Assembly (NCBI RefSeq): GCF_963966145.1 | Contig: NC_091054.1 | Span: 9,610,001 to 9,674,000, forward strand | Length of the DNA: 64,000 bases | Direction of reading: 5' to 3' | Source: Tenebrio molitor | Lineage: Eukaryota > Arthropoda > Insecta > Coleoptera > Tenebrionidae | Shown here: piece after piece, positions 36,505 through 49,200 of the stretch | How the letters are laid out: the number at the start of each line of letters is the position of its first letter | Position numbering within the stretch: the first letter of the stretch is position 1 | The notes under the pieces: model-generated | Told to the model about the DNA's origin: nothing | Seen by the model: only the letters and a program-made list of their open reading frames with translations | The model's database searches: none | Position numbers and translations under genes: made by a program

Positions 36505-36760
36505 ACACACTGTAGTAGTTTATTTGACGAGTTCTTGTGTAAATTGGGCTTTTTTGGCACTCGTGCAAAAAAACCCCAATTTACACAAGAACGACTTGAA
36601 TACAACGTTTTTTTGTTCGACGAGCCCCTTAAAGGCTCCAAATCGCTTAAAATCTTTAAAATTAGCTTGACGTTTCGTTTTGACAATTGATGACATTTAT
36701 CAAAATCCGTTCACATAGGAGAAAATTCTCAAATTCTGACAGTGTCGAGCAAAAAAATTA
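36505..36760 (-). repeat. Foldback family F, copy 4
   Basis: The hairpin arms TTCTTGTGTAAATTGGG and CCCCAATTTACACAAGAAC are followed by the family tail to GACAGTGTCGAGCAAAAA. A separate 11-bp-arm hairpin (TTCGGTGTCAC / GTGACACCGAA) lies upstream at 36213-36246. Confidence 0.8.
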
Positions 36761-36913
36761 ATTTTTTGACGTTTCTAAATTATTACTAAAATTAAACCTT
36801 TTCAGTTTGCTGCATTAAATTCGTCATAAATAACACTATGACTATGAGTTTTTATATTTCACCTCATCATTTCATCTCAAACAACGAATAAATCCCATTT
36901 TTAATGGAGATAT

Positions 36914-37272
36914 TCCGGCACCTCCACCATTTTTTCAAGATATAATGTTGGGAGTTTTTTCACTATTACTAGAAATAGAACGGTTGTCTATATTTAATTG
37001 CTTACAATTAAATCTAGCAAACACACGTTTTAGATTTGACCTAACTCAAACGGCAACGGAGAAATCGTAATTTTTAATAAGAAATATCCCGGCGCATCCA
37101 CCATTTGTACAAAGTAAATATATCCTCGGCGTTTTCGCAATTACAAACAGACCATGCACGTTTTTGCACTCGATTCGATGTAAAAAGAGTTTTTAGCTTT
37201 AATTAAGCTCAAAGGGCAACGGAGAAATCGCACTTCTTTATGAAGAAATACTCCGGCGCCTCCACCATTTTG
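36914..37272 (+). repeat. Box-repeat cluster (36914, 37088, 37251)
   Basis: These are three of the best-preserved head-to-tail units, spaced 174 and 163 bp. Each carries a GCGTTTTCGC/GAGTTTTTTC stretch after the box, a GTTTTTTGC-ATTCG element, TTTAGATTTGACC.AACTC and AACGGAGAAATCG before the next box. Confidence 0.85.
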
Positions 37273-37289
37273 GCAAATATTTATTTGCC

Positions 37290-38090
37290 GCTTTCTCTTC
37301 TATCAACAAAGATAAAATCATGCGGTTTTTTTCTTTTCCATTCGTCGCGATTAAATATATGAAACGCAGATTTGACGTTAACTGAAGTCTATGTGCGATG
37401 CTTGAAAGTGACACACCAGAATGTAATATTTGTAAGGTTCTTCGAGCCCTCACTAAACATCCCAAGTAGACAGTGTCCGTGGTAAAAATGTTCGTTATGA
37501 AGTCTGGCATGAATATGTAAAAATATCTGACGCAGCTTCATTAGCGTCTGTGGGATCGCACATCAAATATTTGTTGAAGAATTTGCATTGATTATTATAT
37601 CGTAAAATCTATAAATGTTGGGCACATGCCAACCAGACTTTAAGACTCGATCTCTACAGTTCTACATTTCTCATGAACATCTCTTGCGCAAATAAACATT
37701 TGGAAAACCGTCAACATCCGAAAGACGTTAGTTACTGCCGCGCCGCAGGGGCACCGAGGTACACAAATCGACTTGTTTTGACAACAGAAATGTCAAACCA
37801 CACAAAAAGGAGTCGCATGATGTTCAGTTTGACTTGATTTTCAGAAATGACAAGATTACATCGAGTTTGTTTCCTGTCAGGTGTAAATCGAGAAATTAGA
37901 AAAAAATGTACAGCAACCAAACAATTTGTAACTGAAGAGTTCGGGTCATTATCTTCTTGAAACTGGACATTTACAACCACCATTTTGTCGAGAAGTAGCA
38001 CTAAACTATTCCATTGTAGACGTTGGTCCACTTTACTTTATTCGATAAATTAAATCTAAGGCTTTACCTTCTTCGTTTTTAATAGCGTTT
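37290..38090. other. AT-rich spacer
   Basis: No gene or recognised repeat beyond the tail of a box unit near 37300-37380. Confidence 0.45.
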
Positions 38091-38788
38091 GTTTCAAAAA
38101 ATTTCTGGTCAGGTAGGTTCTGAAAAACAAAAGCACTAAAAACGTATGGCGTAACTTGAATAATCCAGGTGTAAATGTGTTTATCACAATAATTGTTTCG
38201 AACGAACTGTCATAAAATGACAATTTCACGAAAAGCTTGAGAACGGTTATTTTCTTACGATTCTACGAGAATTTGCGTTGGCTGAACATTTAATATTGCC
38301 GCCAGGAACGTCTTCGACCTTCGTGTAACAGGTTAAAGGGGTTAAAGTTAGGTTATGAATCCAGATCTACAAAAACAAATAAATCCGCGCAATATGTGTA
38401 AACAAGTAATGTAATAACAATAAATAAATAAACAAGAATTAACAATAATGTGTTTTAAATTACTCTAGAGTAAGTGTTGAAAATGATAGCCTTGAGCTTC
38501 GATGCACATTGAAAGTGCAGGCCAGAGGCCAGAGATCTCGATGGATCAACCTATCATCAAAAAATTGCCACAAATAACGAAGTGTGTGACCATTGGAAAA
38601 ATAAGGTTTAATCATGAATATCTGTTGTTCAGGAGTGAAAATCATTCTCATAGATAACATTTGGCGAACAAAATTATTACGGCAATTAATGACGTTTCTG
38701 ACAGTTCAATTATTATTTGACAAGCTGCACCATACGTTTTTAACGCTTTTGTTTTGCAGGACCTACTTGACCAGAAATTTTTTGAAAC
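38091..38788. mobile_element. TIR DNA transposon remnant, about 700 bp
   Basis: Inverted ends of about 60 bp begin GTTTCAAAAAATTTCTGGTC and end GACCAGAAATTTTTTGAAAC. A short ORF remnant lies on the minus strand at 38460-38660 (TPEQQIFMIKPYFSNG), reminiscent of transposase N-terminal helix-turn-helix segments. No catalytic domain remains. Confidence 0.75.
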
Positions 38789-38799
38789 ACACGGTACAT

Positions 38800-39690
38800 T
38801 ATTAACATGTTGTTTGGCAACAAAAGAAAAACAGAACTGAGATGATTTATCAAAAAATCTTGTTGCTTTGAATTTCGCTTAGGTATTTTTCCATTATTAA
38901 CCTTACGTCTCTTTTTAAACCTTATCCTCTTCATAATTGCACAACAAACTTAATTAAGACATCGGCAATTTACTGCCCCTTTTTCTCGCTCATCCACTTT
39001 TGTGTTTTTACTCTCTTTATCTTTATACAACAATAATTACGATATCGATTTTTACTTTCTTTTAAATATCTTCAAGGGATATGTCTTACCTAAGAACCTC
39101 TTTCACGGTTTTGTACAAGCTCGTATCTAAATATATTTTTATCTGAACTGAAATGCTTCATCAAGTATTAATTTTATGATGGGATTACACCCAATAATCC
39201 CCCTTCCTGTAATCGTGTCCTCCTTTCCTCGAACGTTCCCAAGCCATTCTAATTTCCCAACAATCAACAGAAAATAACAATGGCAGTTCATTCATAAAAT
39301 ACGAACTGATTGATTTATTCTTTGTGTCGTTTTCCGTAGTTACTTCCCGTTTGACTGAAGTTTGCCACTCACGCGAGATCTCTTTATATCCTGAGCCACC
39401 GCAAACTCGTCACTGTACAAGCAAACGTCTTGCAACTTTTATTTGTTCTTCTCCACTTTGTTAGCAAATGGTGGAGGAATTCATTGCACGACCTACTTCT
39501 AAATATTAAACCAAAAGTGTTTGTAGCAACACGGATAAGAAAAATAGGAGTGTTCCGTTCTTTTAAACATCAAGAAGAACGAAACATCCACCATAAAGAA
39601 CAAAACGAAACTAAGCGACGATTCTAAAAGCATTTCCTATTTCAGAAATGTTTAGAAAATTGACGGTGACAGTTTCCACATAGTTTTTAC
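38800..39690. other. AT-rich spacer
   Basis: No gene or clear repeat seen. Confidence 0.45.
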
Positions 39691-39696
39691 ACGTTT

Positions 39697-39850
39697 CCCG
39701 GCGCATCCACCATTTCCATAAATTAAAACCAAAACCAAACAACAGTCTCTTTTATCCAATTTCAGATAAAAAAACAACTGTCACAACAACACAACTCCGA
39801 CAAGAAAGATATCGAAACACTGTTACAAATTTTCTGCACATCCATCATTT
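39697..39850 (+). repeat. Box repeats (39697, degenerate 39832)
   Basis: An intact box CCCGGCGCATCCACCATTTC is followed 135 bp later by a decayed one (GCACATCCATCATTTTCG). They lie just upstream of the 40-kb promoter candidate. Confidence 0.75.
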
Positions 39851-39965
39851 TCGTCCAGTTTTTCCCCCACCTGTCAACCTTTCGACTTGCATCTTTTTTG
39901 CCCACGTTTTCAACACCAACAACACGCCACACTTCCACACACCCTCTCGTTTTCTCCCACCGCTG

Positions 39966-40244
39966 TTCAGTTGTTGCGCGAATTAATAACGCACAAGTTA
40001 CGACATCCCCTTCGAGTTTTACGAGTGTTCGATAAAACTTAACGGCACATGCGAAATTAACGGTAGAGTCGGCACTGAAGTGAATCTGATTCCGTTTCTA
40101 AAACGTTCTGGCAGAAAAACCATCGCCTTAGCGACGAACGCACCTGTTCTGTCAATTCCCCCGTCGAAGCTTGATTTCTAACTGGCTCAAATTCGCACAC
40201 GACTTCCTGTGGAAATTCGTCCGGCCAGATTCAGACATGATGAG
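39966..40244 (+). promoter_or_regulatory. Candidate promoter and first exon of the 71-residue membrane protein gene
   Basis: A TTCAGTT at 39966-39972 matches the arthropod initiator. The sequence from there to the donor at 40245 is single-copy and would form a 5' UTR of about 270 nt ending at ATGATGAG. No TATA box is visible about 30 bp upstream. Confidence 0.3.
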
Positions 40245-43200
40245 GTGAGTCGTGACGCGGGAGGTAAACAGAAATGGCAGCGGCGGCGGCGGCGGGTTCC
40301 TCTTCCGTTAAGCACTCATTATCGAGCGTCCCCCCGGACTTGTTTGTTATCTTAGTTTGGTGTCGAGAGTTGCTCGACGTGGCAAACTGTCTAGATCAAA
40401 GTGTTCGAATCGGATCGTTTCATTTTTACGGATTGGGACACTTGACGACGACCAAGAACGCTTGAACAAAAGCCGGAGTGAGGCGACGTCGATCCGGGGA
40501 ATCGATAAGGCTGGCGTATTATCATGCACAAGGTGTTTTATGCGAAAGAGAGGAGCAGATGTCGGTCGTAGGCAAATCAGCTTCACCTGGCACCCGAGAG
40601 GGCCGAAATTTACTAGGTCTGGCGTACGATGAAGATTTGTGGCGTTATTGATTTCGTTCCGGGATCTGAATCGTGTTAACAGGCCGAGTTTCTTGTTTTA
40701 CGACGTTTCATATTCATCCCTTTCCAATTGGCGGTCGTACTGATGTAAATTTGAGGCAACTCAAATCGACATGACGTACCATTGTCATTTTCACAATTAA
40801 TATCAAAGACAGTGTGCAGATGATGTAGCACTGATGACAGGGTCAAAAAAGTAACACAAAAAGTATTTTTAGTAAAATGCAAAAAGAGAAGGAAAGAGGA
40901 AAAAGGAAGAGGGGAAGACCGAAGAAGAAATGGCTGAAGTAGTGAGAGCAAAACAGAGCTCAATGGAGAAAAATAGTCAAGAAGAGTTGTGACGAGATGG
41001 ATAATGTGATGTAACATATAGAGCGGAAGGTGGAAGGACTAAGTCATGAGCTTTAATGATCTGTACAACTGTTTTATACCGTGCCTTCAAATAAATACGG
41101 AATGATAGTAGGCTGTGATTTTATTATGAAGTTGGGAACATGCAATTTTTTCAAGAGAACACACCAGTGACATTTGACAGCGCAGTACATGTATTACATA
41201 AAACTATTGACAACTGTCAGTGCTAAAAAGTCCACCAATCGTTAATAGTCAAAATATGTAAATCACAGCCGACTCTAATTCCAAATTTATTTGCAGGCAC
41301 GGTATATAATAACAAAGAGCGGTGGTTCTCAACTTGTTTGCCGCGATCTTCTTTCGAGAGTGCCACAAGATTTTTATTTCGGCGTGTTGAAGCATAAAAA
41401 TCTTTTTGGCCTCCTGTGATGGAAACTTTGCAAATACGCACTGTTCGCGTCACATGAAACTTTGTTTTTACAGAGACTGTGCGACGGTGAATTTTTCCCA
41501 CATACTATGCGGCAAAGTAAATAATCGTTGTTTTTAACCTTTAGAAACGTAGAAGAAATACACAATTTTAAATTAATGAAGCTGAGTTTCAGGAGAACAA
41601 TATGTATACACTTTGAATTCAATTAGTTTTAGAAAATAAAATCTGTCGGCTCTACCTTACATTCTTGGGTGCGTTCCATTAAAATTCGAAAAGTAGTAAT
41701 TGTTTATAACATTTTAAATTAAAAAACGTCGGCCAAAAAGCATTATACATACCTTGTGTGTGAAACATTTTGCAACGTTTAGTTTATGAAACACTCCGCT
41801 GAAACTTCGCGCTGCAAAATGTAACTTCCCACACTCGATTGTAAATAACTATTAAGTCCGCACTTACTACTACATTCAGTGATAGGCCCTGGATTAAGAA
41901 AGGTTGAAGACTACTGCCACAGACGGAAATATGGAATTCTATGTTGGATTAATAATAGAAAATAAAATGAAATTTGGCAGTTTATATAGAGACGCATATA
42001 AAATATGAGCAAAACCTATATGTAATGGAATTTTTCAATCATCTCGACGTTTCCAATAACAGAGATATCAAATCATTCAATTTTGGTCTTACGTGTTCCA
42101 ATGCAAAGTTTTGCGACGTTTATATATTTTTATATTTCTTAGAAAATCTCCTTAAAATGAATAAGTTTGGAATGCTTATAATAGTTGTGATTAGAAAAAA
42201 AAAACTGTATTCCGCAGCAAGAAAAACGAAAGAATAGTTTCAGATATTTTTCCGTGCACTAACAAATTTCAAGTAATGACTGAATTTAATTAAAAAATTA
42301 TTTCTGGTTATTTTTAGAATTTGACAATGTTTTGTAAAATTTGTGAGTGTAAAAAGAACAGAAAAGTTTATCGGCCACTTTTGCAAAATATTTCTTTCTC
42401 CAGGTTGTTTTTTTTAACTGGATCTTATTTCCCTACAAGGTTTCGAGTCACAAAATGTGAATTTATGTTGGAATGTTTGTACATATTATATCTGAACGTT
42501 CCAAGTAATTGCCAATCTTACAATGTAAAAAGTTGCGTATCGAAGAGAGAAAATTGTTTGGATATCCGTTTAGGTTTTATAATGGATCCATTGTGAATGT
42601 AAAATGAAAAAAAAACATATTTTTCTGTGAGGGTTAAAAAAATAGTAATTTATTATACGAGTTTTACAAGACACCATTTTGTTGCATGCGTTTTTTGGAG
42701 CACGAGGAGCGCTATAAAGCAAACAAGTGCGACAAAATGACTTATAAAACGAGTGTAATACAATATTTTTTTTATTTTGCCCCTATTTTCAATTTTAAAT
42801 TAAAAAAAATTCAAAACACAATGCCAGGAAAATTATATTTGGGAAATATAAAGGGTTGGTAACACTGGTAACTAAACGAACAATTGCAAGTTTTGAATTT
42901 AGTATCATGAATTACGTAGCAACTATTCACTGTGAGTCGCTACCAACATTAAAAATTTAAGTAAATGTTCCTGAAACCCGTATTGAAAAGGACTCCTTTT
43001 CGAAACCCGTTTAAGTGTTATACTGACTGTATTAAAGGTGCAAAATAGAAAAATTAATGTATTTCAATATTTTTATTACGAGTATATAAAAGATCTTTTT
43101 ATGGTAACAGTGGAAAAAAGTACAAATCGTTGAAAAAGTGTCGTAGTGTGTCATTATTTCACTTTGGGGTTATGCAAATAAGTGCACCAAAATAGCTGAA

Positions 43201-46200
43201 TCATAACAATGGATCGAAAACAATTTAAATTGTCTCGTGAAATGTCCAATTTTAAATTTCTGTTTTGAACTTGATTGTTTTGGTAACTGCAGACAGTATA
43301 AAATTAAAATCGTAATATCTCATTCACGGTTAAGTGAATTCATTTGAAATTTTTATTAGCACACGAATAAAACAATCTCACTACTTTGTAACAACTTTAT
43401 ACAATTTTTAGATATGGGATATATTTTAAACACTATCACAAAAATTACAATTTTTGGTGAAGAAATGTCCACCATTTTTGCAAAATTATTCGAATAGTCA
43501 AATACTTCTAGAGATACAGCCATGCGTTTTTTTTTTCATTCGATTTCTTCTATAAAAATGATGTTTTTGATTTAACCCAACTGAATAAATATCCCGGCGC
43601 CTCCACCATTTTAACAAAATACATTTTTAAAATTCTCTCCACTGCTAACAGATACAGAGGCACATTTTTTACAGAACACTGAAAAATATTTACTGCTACA
43701 ATAACTTTTTCACTTTTGTAGACTCACACAGTATTTACATACCACAGACACACTCGCACATAACAATGTTATTTACTCGGGATAATACCTGCCGAGCCTG
43801 ACCTGTTATTATTAATTTGCTAATTAACAATTTGAATTAATTAATGCTGCTTCCCTCGCCAAAATCAATATGAACACATCTAGTCGGATAATTTTGAATC
43901 AATTATCAAGCAGTTTTTTTTATCTAATAGGAGTACAATTTACACAAAGAACGTTTTGTTTTAGATTTTTATCTTGCACGTTGGATACATTGAATGTTAT
44001 ATTACAAACCTTGCGACGTTAAAAGCACTCCGCTACGCGTCGCGATGCTTTAAAGGCTTCCTTATAAACTTGTATCATAATATACTATTATACTCTTACC
44101 TTATCCAAATGCCCCTTCTTTTGATAAAGGTAGATTTTGATTGGAACTTTGTATTAAATAAATATTCACTATGTGCTTGCTACACTCATTCCATACAATC
44201 TATCGGGCCTTCAAATAAATATATATTTAGAGTAGGCGTAGACGACATTCTAATTCTGTTAACAGTGTAAAGTAACTTTTGTAGGTAACCAATTATTCTC
44301 CGAAGTTACACAGTAAGCTTTTTCCCAATTTCATATTGTCATATTCCGTGGAGGGAAATAGGGAGAATGCACTACAAAAATTTAAAATATTTTCTAACCT
44401 AATTTTATTTCGTTAAAATGTCAGACGTTTCTTGTGTCATTTTCTACCCTGGAAAAATGTTGCAAACAATTGAATTTCTATAGGTTGCTCTAAATATAAA
44501 TTTATTTGAAGGCCCGTTACAATATTTAATGAGAACGTCAATCAACTCAAAGTAGAGTTAGAAACAGCTAAGGGTCATTTCACATTAAAAGTCAAGACAG
44601 TGATGTTGATGTCCCTTTTTTTTTGCTCCCAACTGTACTTGCATTCATGATTCAATTTTTAAACACCAAAACACAATGTATGGTTTATAAAATGTATTTT
44701 CAGTTGTATTTTTACCTGGTCGGGCTCGTCATCTTACGTGAATAATTTAAAAAAATAATGTCATCTATCTTATAAAGCAACAAATAATGCTTCGTAAATT
44801 CCCAAGCCGCAACTGTTGTAATTTTAATTTTAAAGCAAAGAAAAACACAAGAATCATTAAATCACAACAATTCTCGCTGCAGTCGAATCTCGTAATGTAC
44901 CTCCGTGTTTTTCTTTTGTACATTCACGAACTGCGACAAACCGTTTGAAAGACTGGGCCGTTCCTTAATGGAAAATCCAACGAGGAAAACCTCCAGTCTT
45001 TCACAAAAACAGCGAACAGTTTCCTGTACAATGTCAGTTTCAGCCGTCTGAACTTATAAAAGCTGCCACCGTTAAAAATTACGGCTTCGCAATAATTACT
45101 GCGGCGCACTCTTACAAAGACAAAACGGTCACACGTGCCGACTTAAATAATTACACAACAAACGCGGAGCCGAGAGTAATATTTTTGAAATTTAAATTTT
45201 ACGGCAAGCCGATTAACGAGCTGAATGTAGGTCCTCCGGGCACAGAGGGCGAACACGTGCGAAAGGACGCAATTAGCCAAACTCTGGCTAATTGATTTCG
45301 TCCAAAAGCGTAAACTGCACAAGCTCAAATCGAATCAAGCTAAGACGCGCTTGTGGCTCGGCCAAGCCCGACCGGAACTGGGACAACTTCACGAGAAAAG
45401 AAAAAAGAAAATCCTGTTGAATGAGGTGGGACGCGTAAAATCCTCAAAAGCGTAGCGCGCCTCGCTTTTATTCCCGGTTTCCCGACACCCTACAATCGCT
45501 TAAATTACATCTTGAAAAGGTCGGGATGCGACGAAATCGCATTTGAAAGATCGTGCCCGCCATCGCGAATCATGGCGGTCAGGCCTGGCAAACCACCGAG
45601 CTCCGGTCTTAAAAGATTACCACTTAATCCCGATCGAACCACGCCAAGTGGAAATTAAGCCCAGATTGCGCCGCCAAAAACCGTGAAATCGTGAGGCGGC
45701 AAGCCGCTAAAGATGACAAATGTGCGCCGATTTGTTTTGATGTCGATCATAAATTAGAGCGTGTTTACGTTGCTCACCCTTCCTCTGGAACACGTTCCAC
45801 CCTCTCCATGAACCGCAGAATAAATGGTCACGTCGTTCGCGATGCAAACCTGAAATTGCTCGGTTGCAGCGAGCCCGTTGTGCACCCGGAACAATAAGAA
45901 AAATAAATTAGATGGGGCCTCGTCGCCGTGGGAGATCCTTAGTCTGGTAAATCCAATTGGGGCAATGCATCAATCACTTTCGCGTCGAATTAAATCAACA
46001 AAAAGGTGAATCCTGCGAAAAGGCGTCGCTTGAAATTCCATCAGGAATACGCTCTCGCTCTCCCCGTTCAAAAACAAGTTATTTGAAGTGCTCCAGGAAG
46101 TAAGCTGACACCTCGCAATTCCGTACAAAACTGGCTTCGCACTGAAAGAACGACTGATCCATTGTTGAACGCCGTCGCCTTTTAAAATGATGGGGACTTT

Positions 46201-49200
46201 TATTGTTGTAATGCTGGCGGGGCTGCTTGCAGTCGTGATAAAGTCAGAATCGGATGTACATATTTATTTGTTGTTTCGAGCCCTACAAAGACAAACGTGG
46301 AATTTTACGGGTGGCGTTTGAACAAAAGAGAGTCTGCGGTGTCAGCTTGATAACGAACGATTAAAAGAATGCCTCTCAATTTCCAGCACATCCGTCGTGA
46401 ACTGGCAAATGTTGGAGCGGGGAGATGTCAATTTTGAAACTCTAGGTTCGTAACGAATCGAACAAACTTAAATTTATTCGAAACGCATTTCTAATTATCG
46501 CGTTTGCAATTGCGATTTCTCCATTATTCTTTGAGTTGATCGAAGTGTAAGAAGCCGTTTTATAGATTTGATGGTGGCGAATCAATGTCAACAAGTGCAA
46601 ACTTATCAATGGTGGAGGCGCCGGGATACTGTTTTTAAAATCATTTCGCTATTTTCGTTATTTGTTGAGCTAGAGCAAATCTAAATTTTGCATTTTATAG
46701 ATCCAATTGTGACACATCGAATGGAACAAGGTGGATAATTCTATCTCTATAGTAGGCTGAGAAAACTACAAATAAACACCGCTCGACGCTCACGTTGTTT
46801 TGGCATAATGAGAGGCCATCATTTATTTGTTTAACGTTGGACACACTGTTTGATTTCCGTCACTAAAGTGCCTGACATGCGGACCTATCAAAATAAACAT
46901 AACATGTTGCTGAATTTTCCGCGATGTACTCAGACATTGCAAACTAGTAAAACTGACAACAATGCACTAGGCATTGACAAGACCGTCTTCCACTGGCGCT
47001 ATTTATAACCTCAACCTTAGAAAAATATAATCTAATTCAAAAGACAGCTTTACTACTAAATTAAATGCAAAATTTCCATGGCCAAAACAACGTGAATGCA
47101 TTTTATGTATTGCAAAATTGGTGGATCGCCAATTCACTGCTTTTAACCGATATCTCGGTTATTTCTCGAGCTAGAATAAATCTAAAAACAGTGTTTTATA
47201 GAATGAATCATTCTATTTTTAGAATTGGTTGAGAAAACTATAAATAACTATTGCAAAATAGGTGGAGGCGGTAGGATATTATTTAAAGAAATGATAATAT
47301 GTCGGTTATTTGTTGAGTCAGAACAAATCTAAAAATTGCCTTTTATAAACCGAATTGTCATGAATTGAATGAAAAAAAATCCATATTGTCAGTATTATCT
47401 ATTCATTTTGATTGTGGTCACAACGAAAAAAATTGTAGGCGCTGTTTAGAGTCGGTTTTTTTTTATAATCAATTGTCGAAGTGTTGTCAGGTTGGCAGAA
47501 AATTCGAAACAGTGAATTTTATAAATCACGTTTGAAACATTGACTTTTTAAGTTGTCACCGATTGTCACATTTGACAATTTAAATTTAATTAAACACGTG
47601 TCTCACACACATAAATATACAGTGCATTTTTTTTAACTGTTGCCATAGGGAATTGCATGGTAAAACTTATACCCGCTGTTAACTTTTGTTCTGATAAAAA
47701 TATTCAAACAATTTTTGGAACAAAGTTGAAAGATTTTTTAAACTATCGGATAGATTACAATTCAATTTCCTAAACTGTCGAAAAAGTTGTGAAAAAAATA
47801 TTTGTACCACGCCGGAATAATAGTCGAGCGGCCGCCAGAATAGCGTCCTTGTCGGCTCAACCAGCAACTGCCTATCCCCACTTTTGATTTTTGTCAGTTT
47901 CATTTAAAAAATAAATAGCGAGATCTTCTGGTGGCTATGATTAAATTTCTTTATAAAAAAAACAAAACGTAAAAACGTTAACGCACAAATAATTCAACAC
48001 ATTAACAGAAATTATCAAAGGAATTGTTCGAAATGTTTTTCTTCGACTATTTTGTAAATGTCGCACTGGAATGGAATTTGGTCAGGTTGAGCGGATAGGG
48101 ACGCTATTCTGGCGGCCGCTCGACGTACTATTATTCCGGCGCGCTTTAAAATATTTTTTCACAACTTTTTCGACAGTTTAGGATATTGAATTGTAAACTA
48201 TCCGGTAGTTTAAAAAATCTTCCAACTTTGTTCCAAAAATGGTTTGAATATTTTCATCAGAACAAAAGTTAACAGGGGGTATAAGTTTTACCATGCAATT
48301 CCCTATGGCAACAGTTAAAAAAAATGCACTGTATGTAACATAACCTCAATAATGATCTAGGGGAAATATTGAGTGAAATGGAGATAGAACTGGACCAAAT
48401 GTCAATGATTTTTAATATACAGTTTGGTTTTTTTCTGTATTTTGACAGTGACAATTGATTATAAAAAAAAACGAACTATAGCTGTGTGTTGCATACGTTT
48501 TCCACTAAATTTTTGTGTGATGTGAACGTGATGTGAAAATGTCAAAATTGTCAAAACTTGACTATGGTAGTAAAGCAATGATCTTAATGTATTTATCAAT
48601 ATTAATAACGGAAATTAATATTTGTAGTAGGAGAAATTAAAAACGTCTGTCTGATTCTGTGATCACGTCTGTTGAAAAGTGGGGTTATGTCCAGGTACAT
48701 TCAATGTCAAAACCTCAAAATCACGTCATGCAATTCTCGATAGAAATAAAGGAAATGGTAATTTGGAAGCAAGAGAAACGCGAAAAATACCTGGGTATTA
48801 CTAAGGTAATCAGACCTTTCAATTAATTGCATTGAATAATACAAATATTTTCAAATAAAAACTAATCGGACAGCAAGAAATATGAAGTTCAGAAAAATGT
48901 TTTATAGGGGATGAAAAGGCAGAAGGAATCAAACTACAACACTAGTCAAAATGTACAACAAAATATCACAAATAGAGTTAACCGAACAATGAATTTGTAT
49001 ACATTTATGTACAAACAATTTCAGCAACTTTATTGGCGACGTTCGTCTTTGTGAGTTGTTTTTCGTTCGCTTCAATAAATGTCTCGAAACAAGTCAATAC
49101 TGACCGTTTGGTCTCAACTTTGAGAAGACGACGTGGTATTTTCTTTTTGAATTCTGAAATGTACCAAAACTCAATTTTATAGATATAGTTGAATTTTTTT

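Noticed and set aside
46184..46319. 44-codon ORF starting with a signal-peptide-like stretch
   Set aside because: It is tempting as a first exon for the 52.7-kb membrane exons, but no donor of the right phase follows and the 40237 piece fits better.
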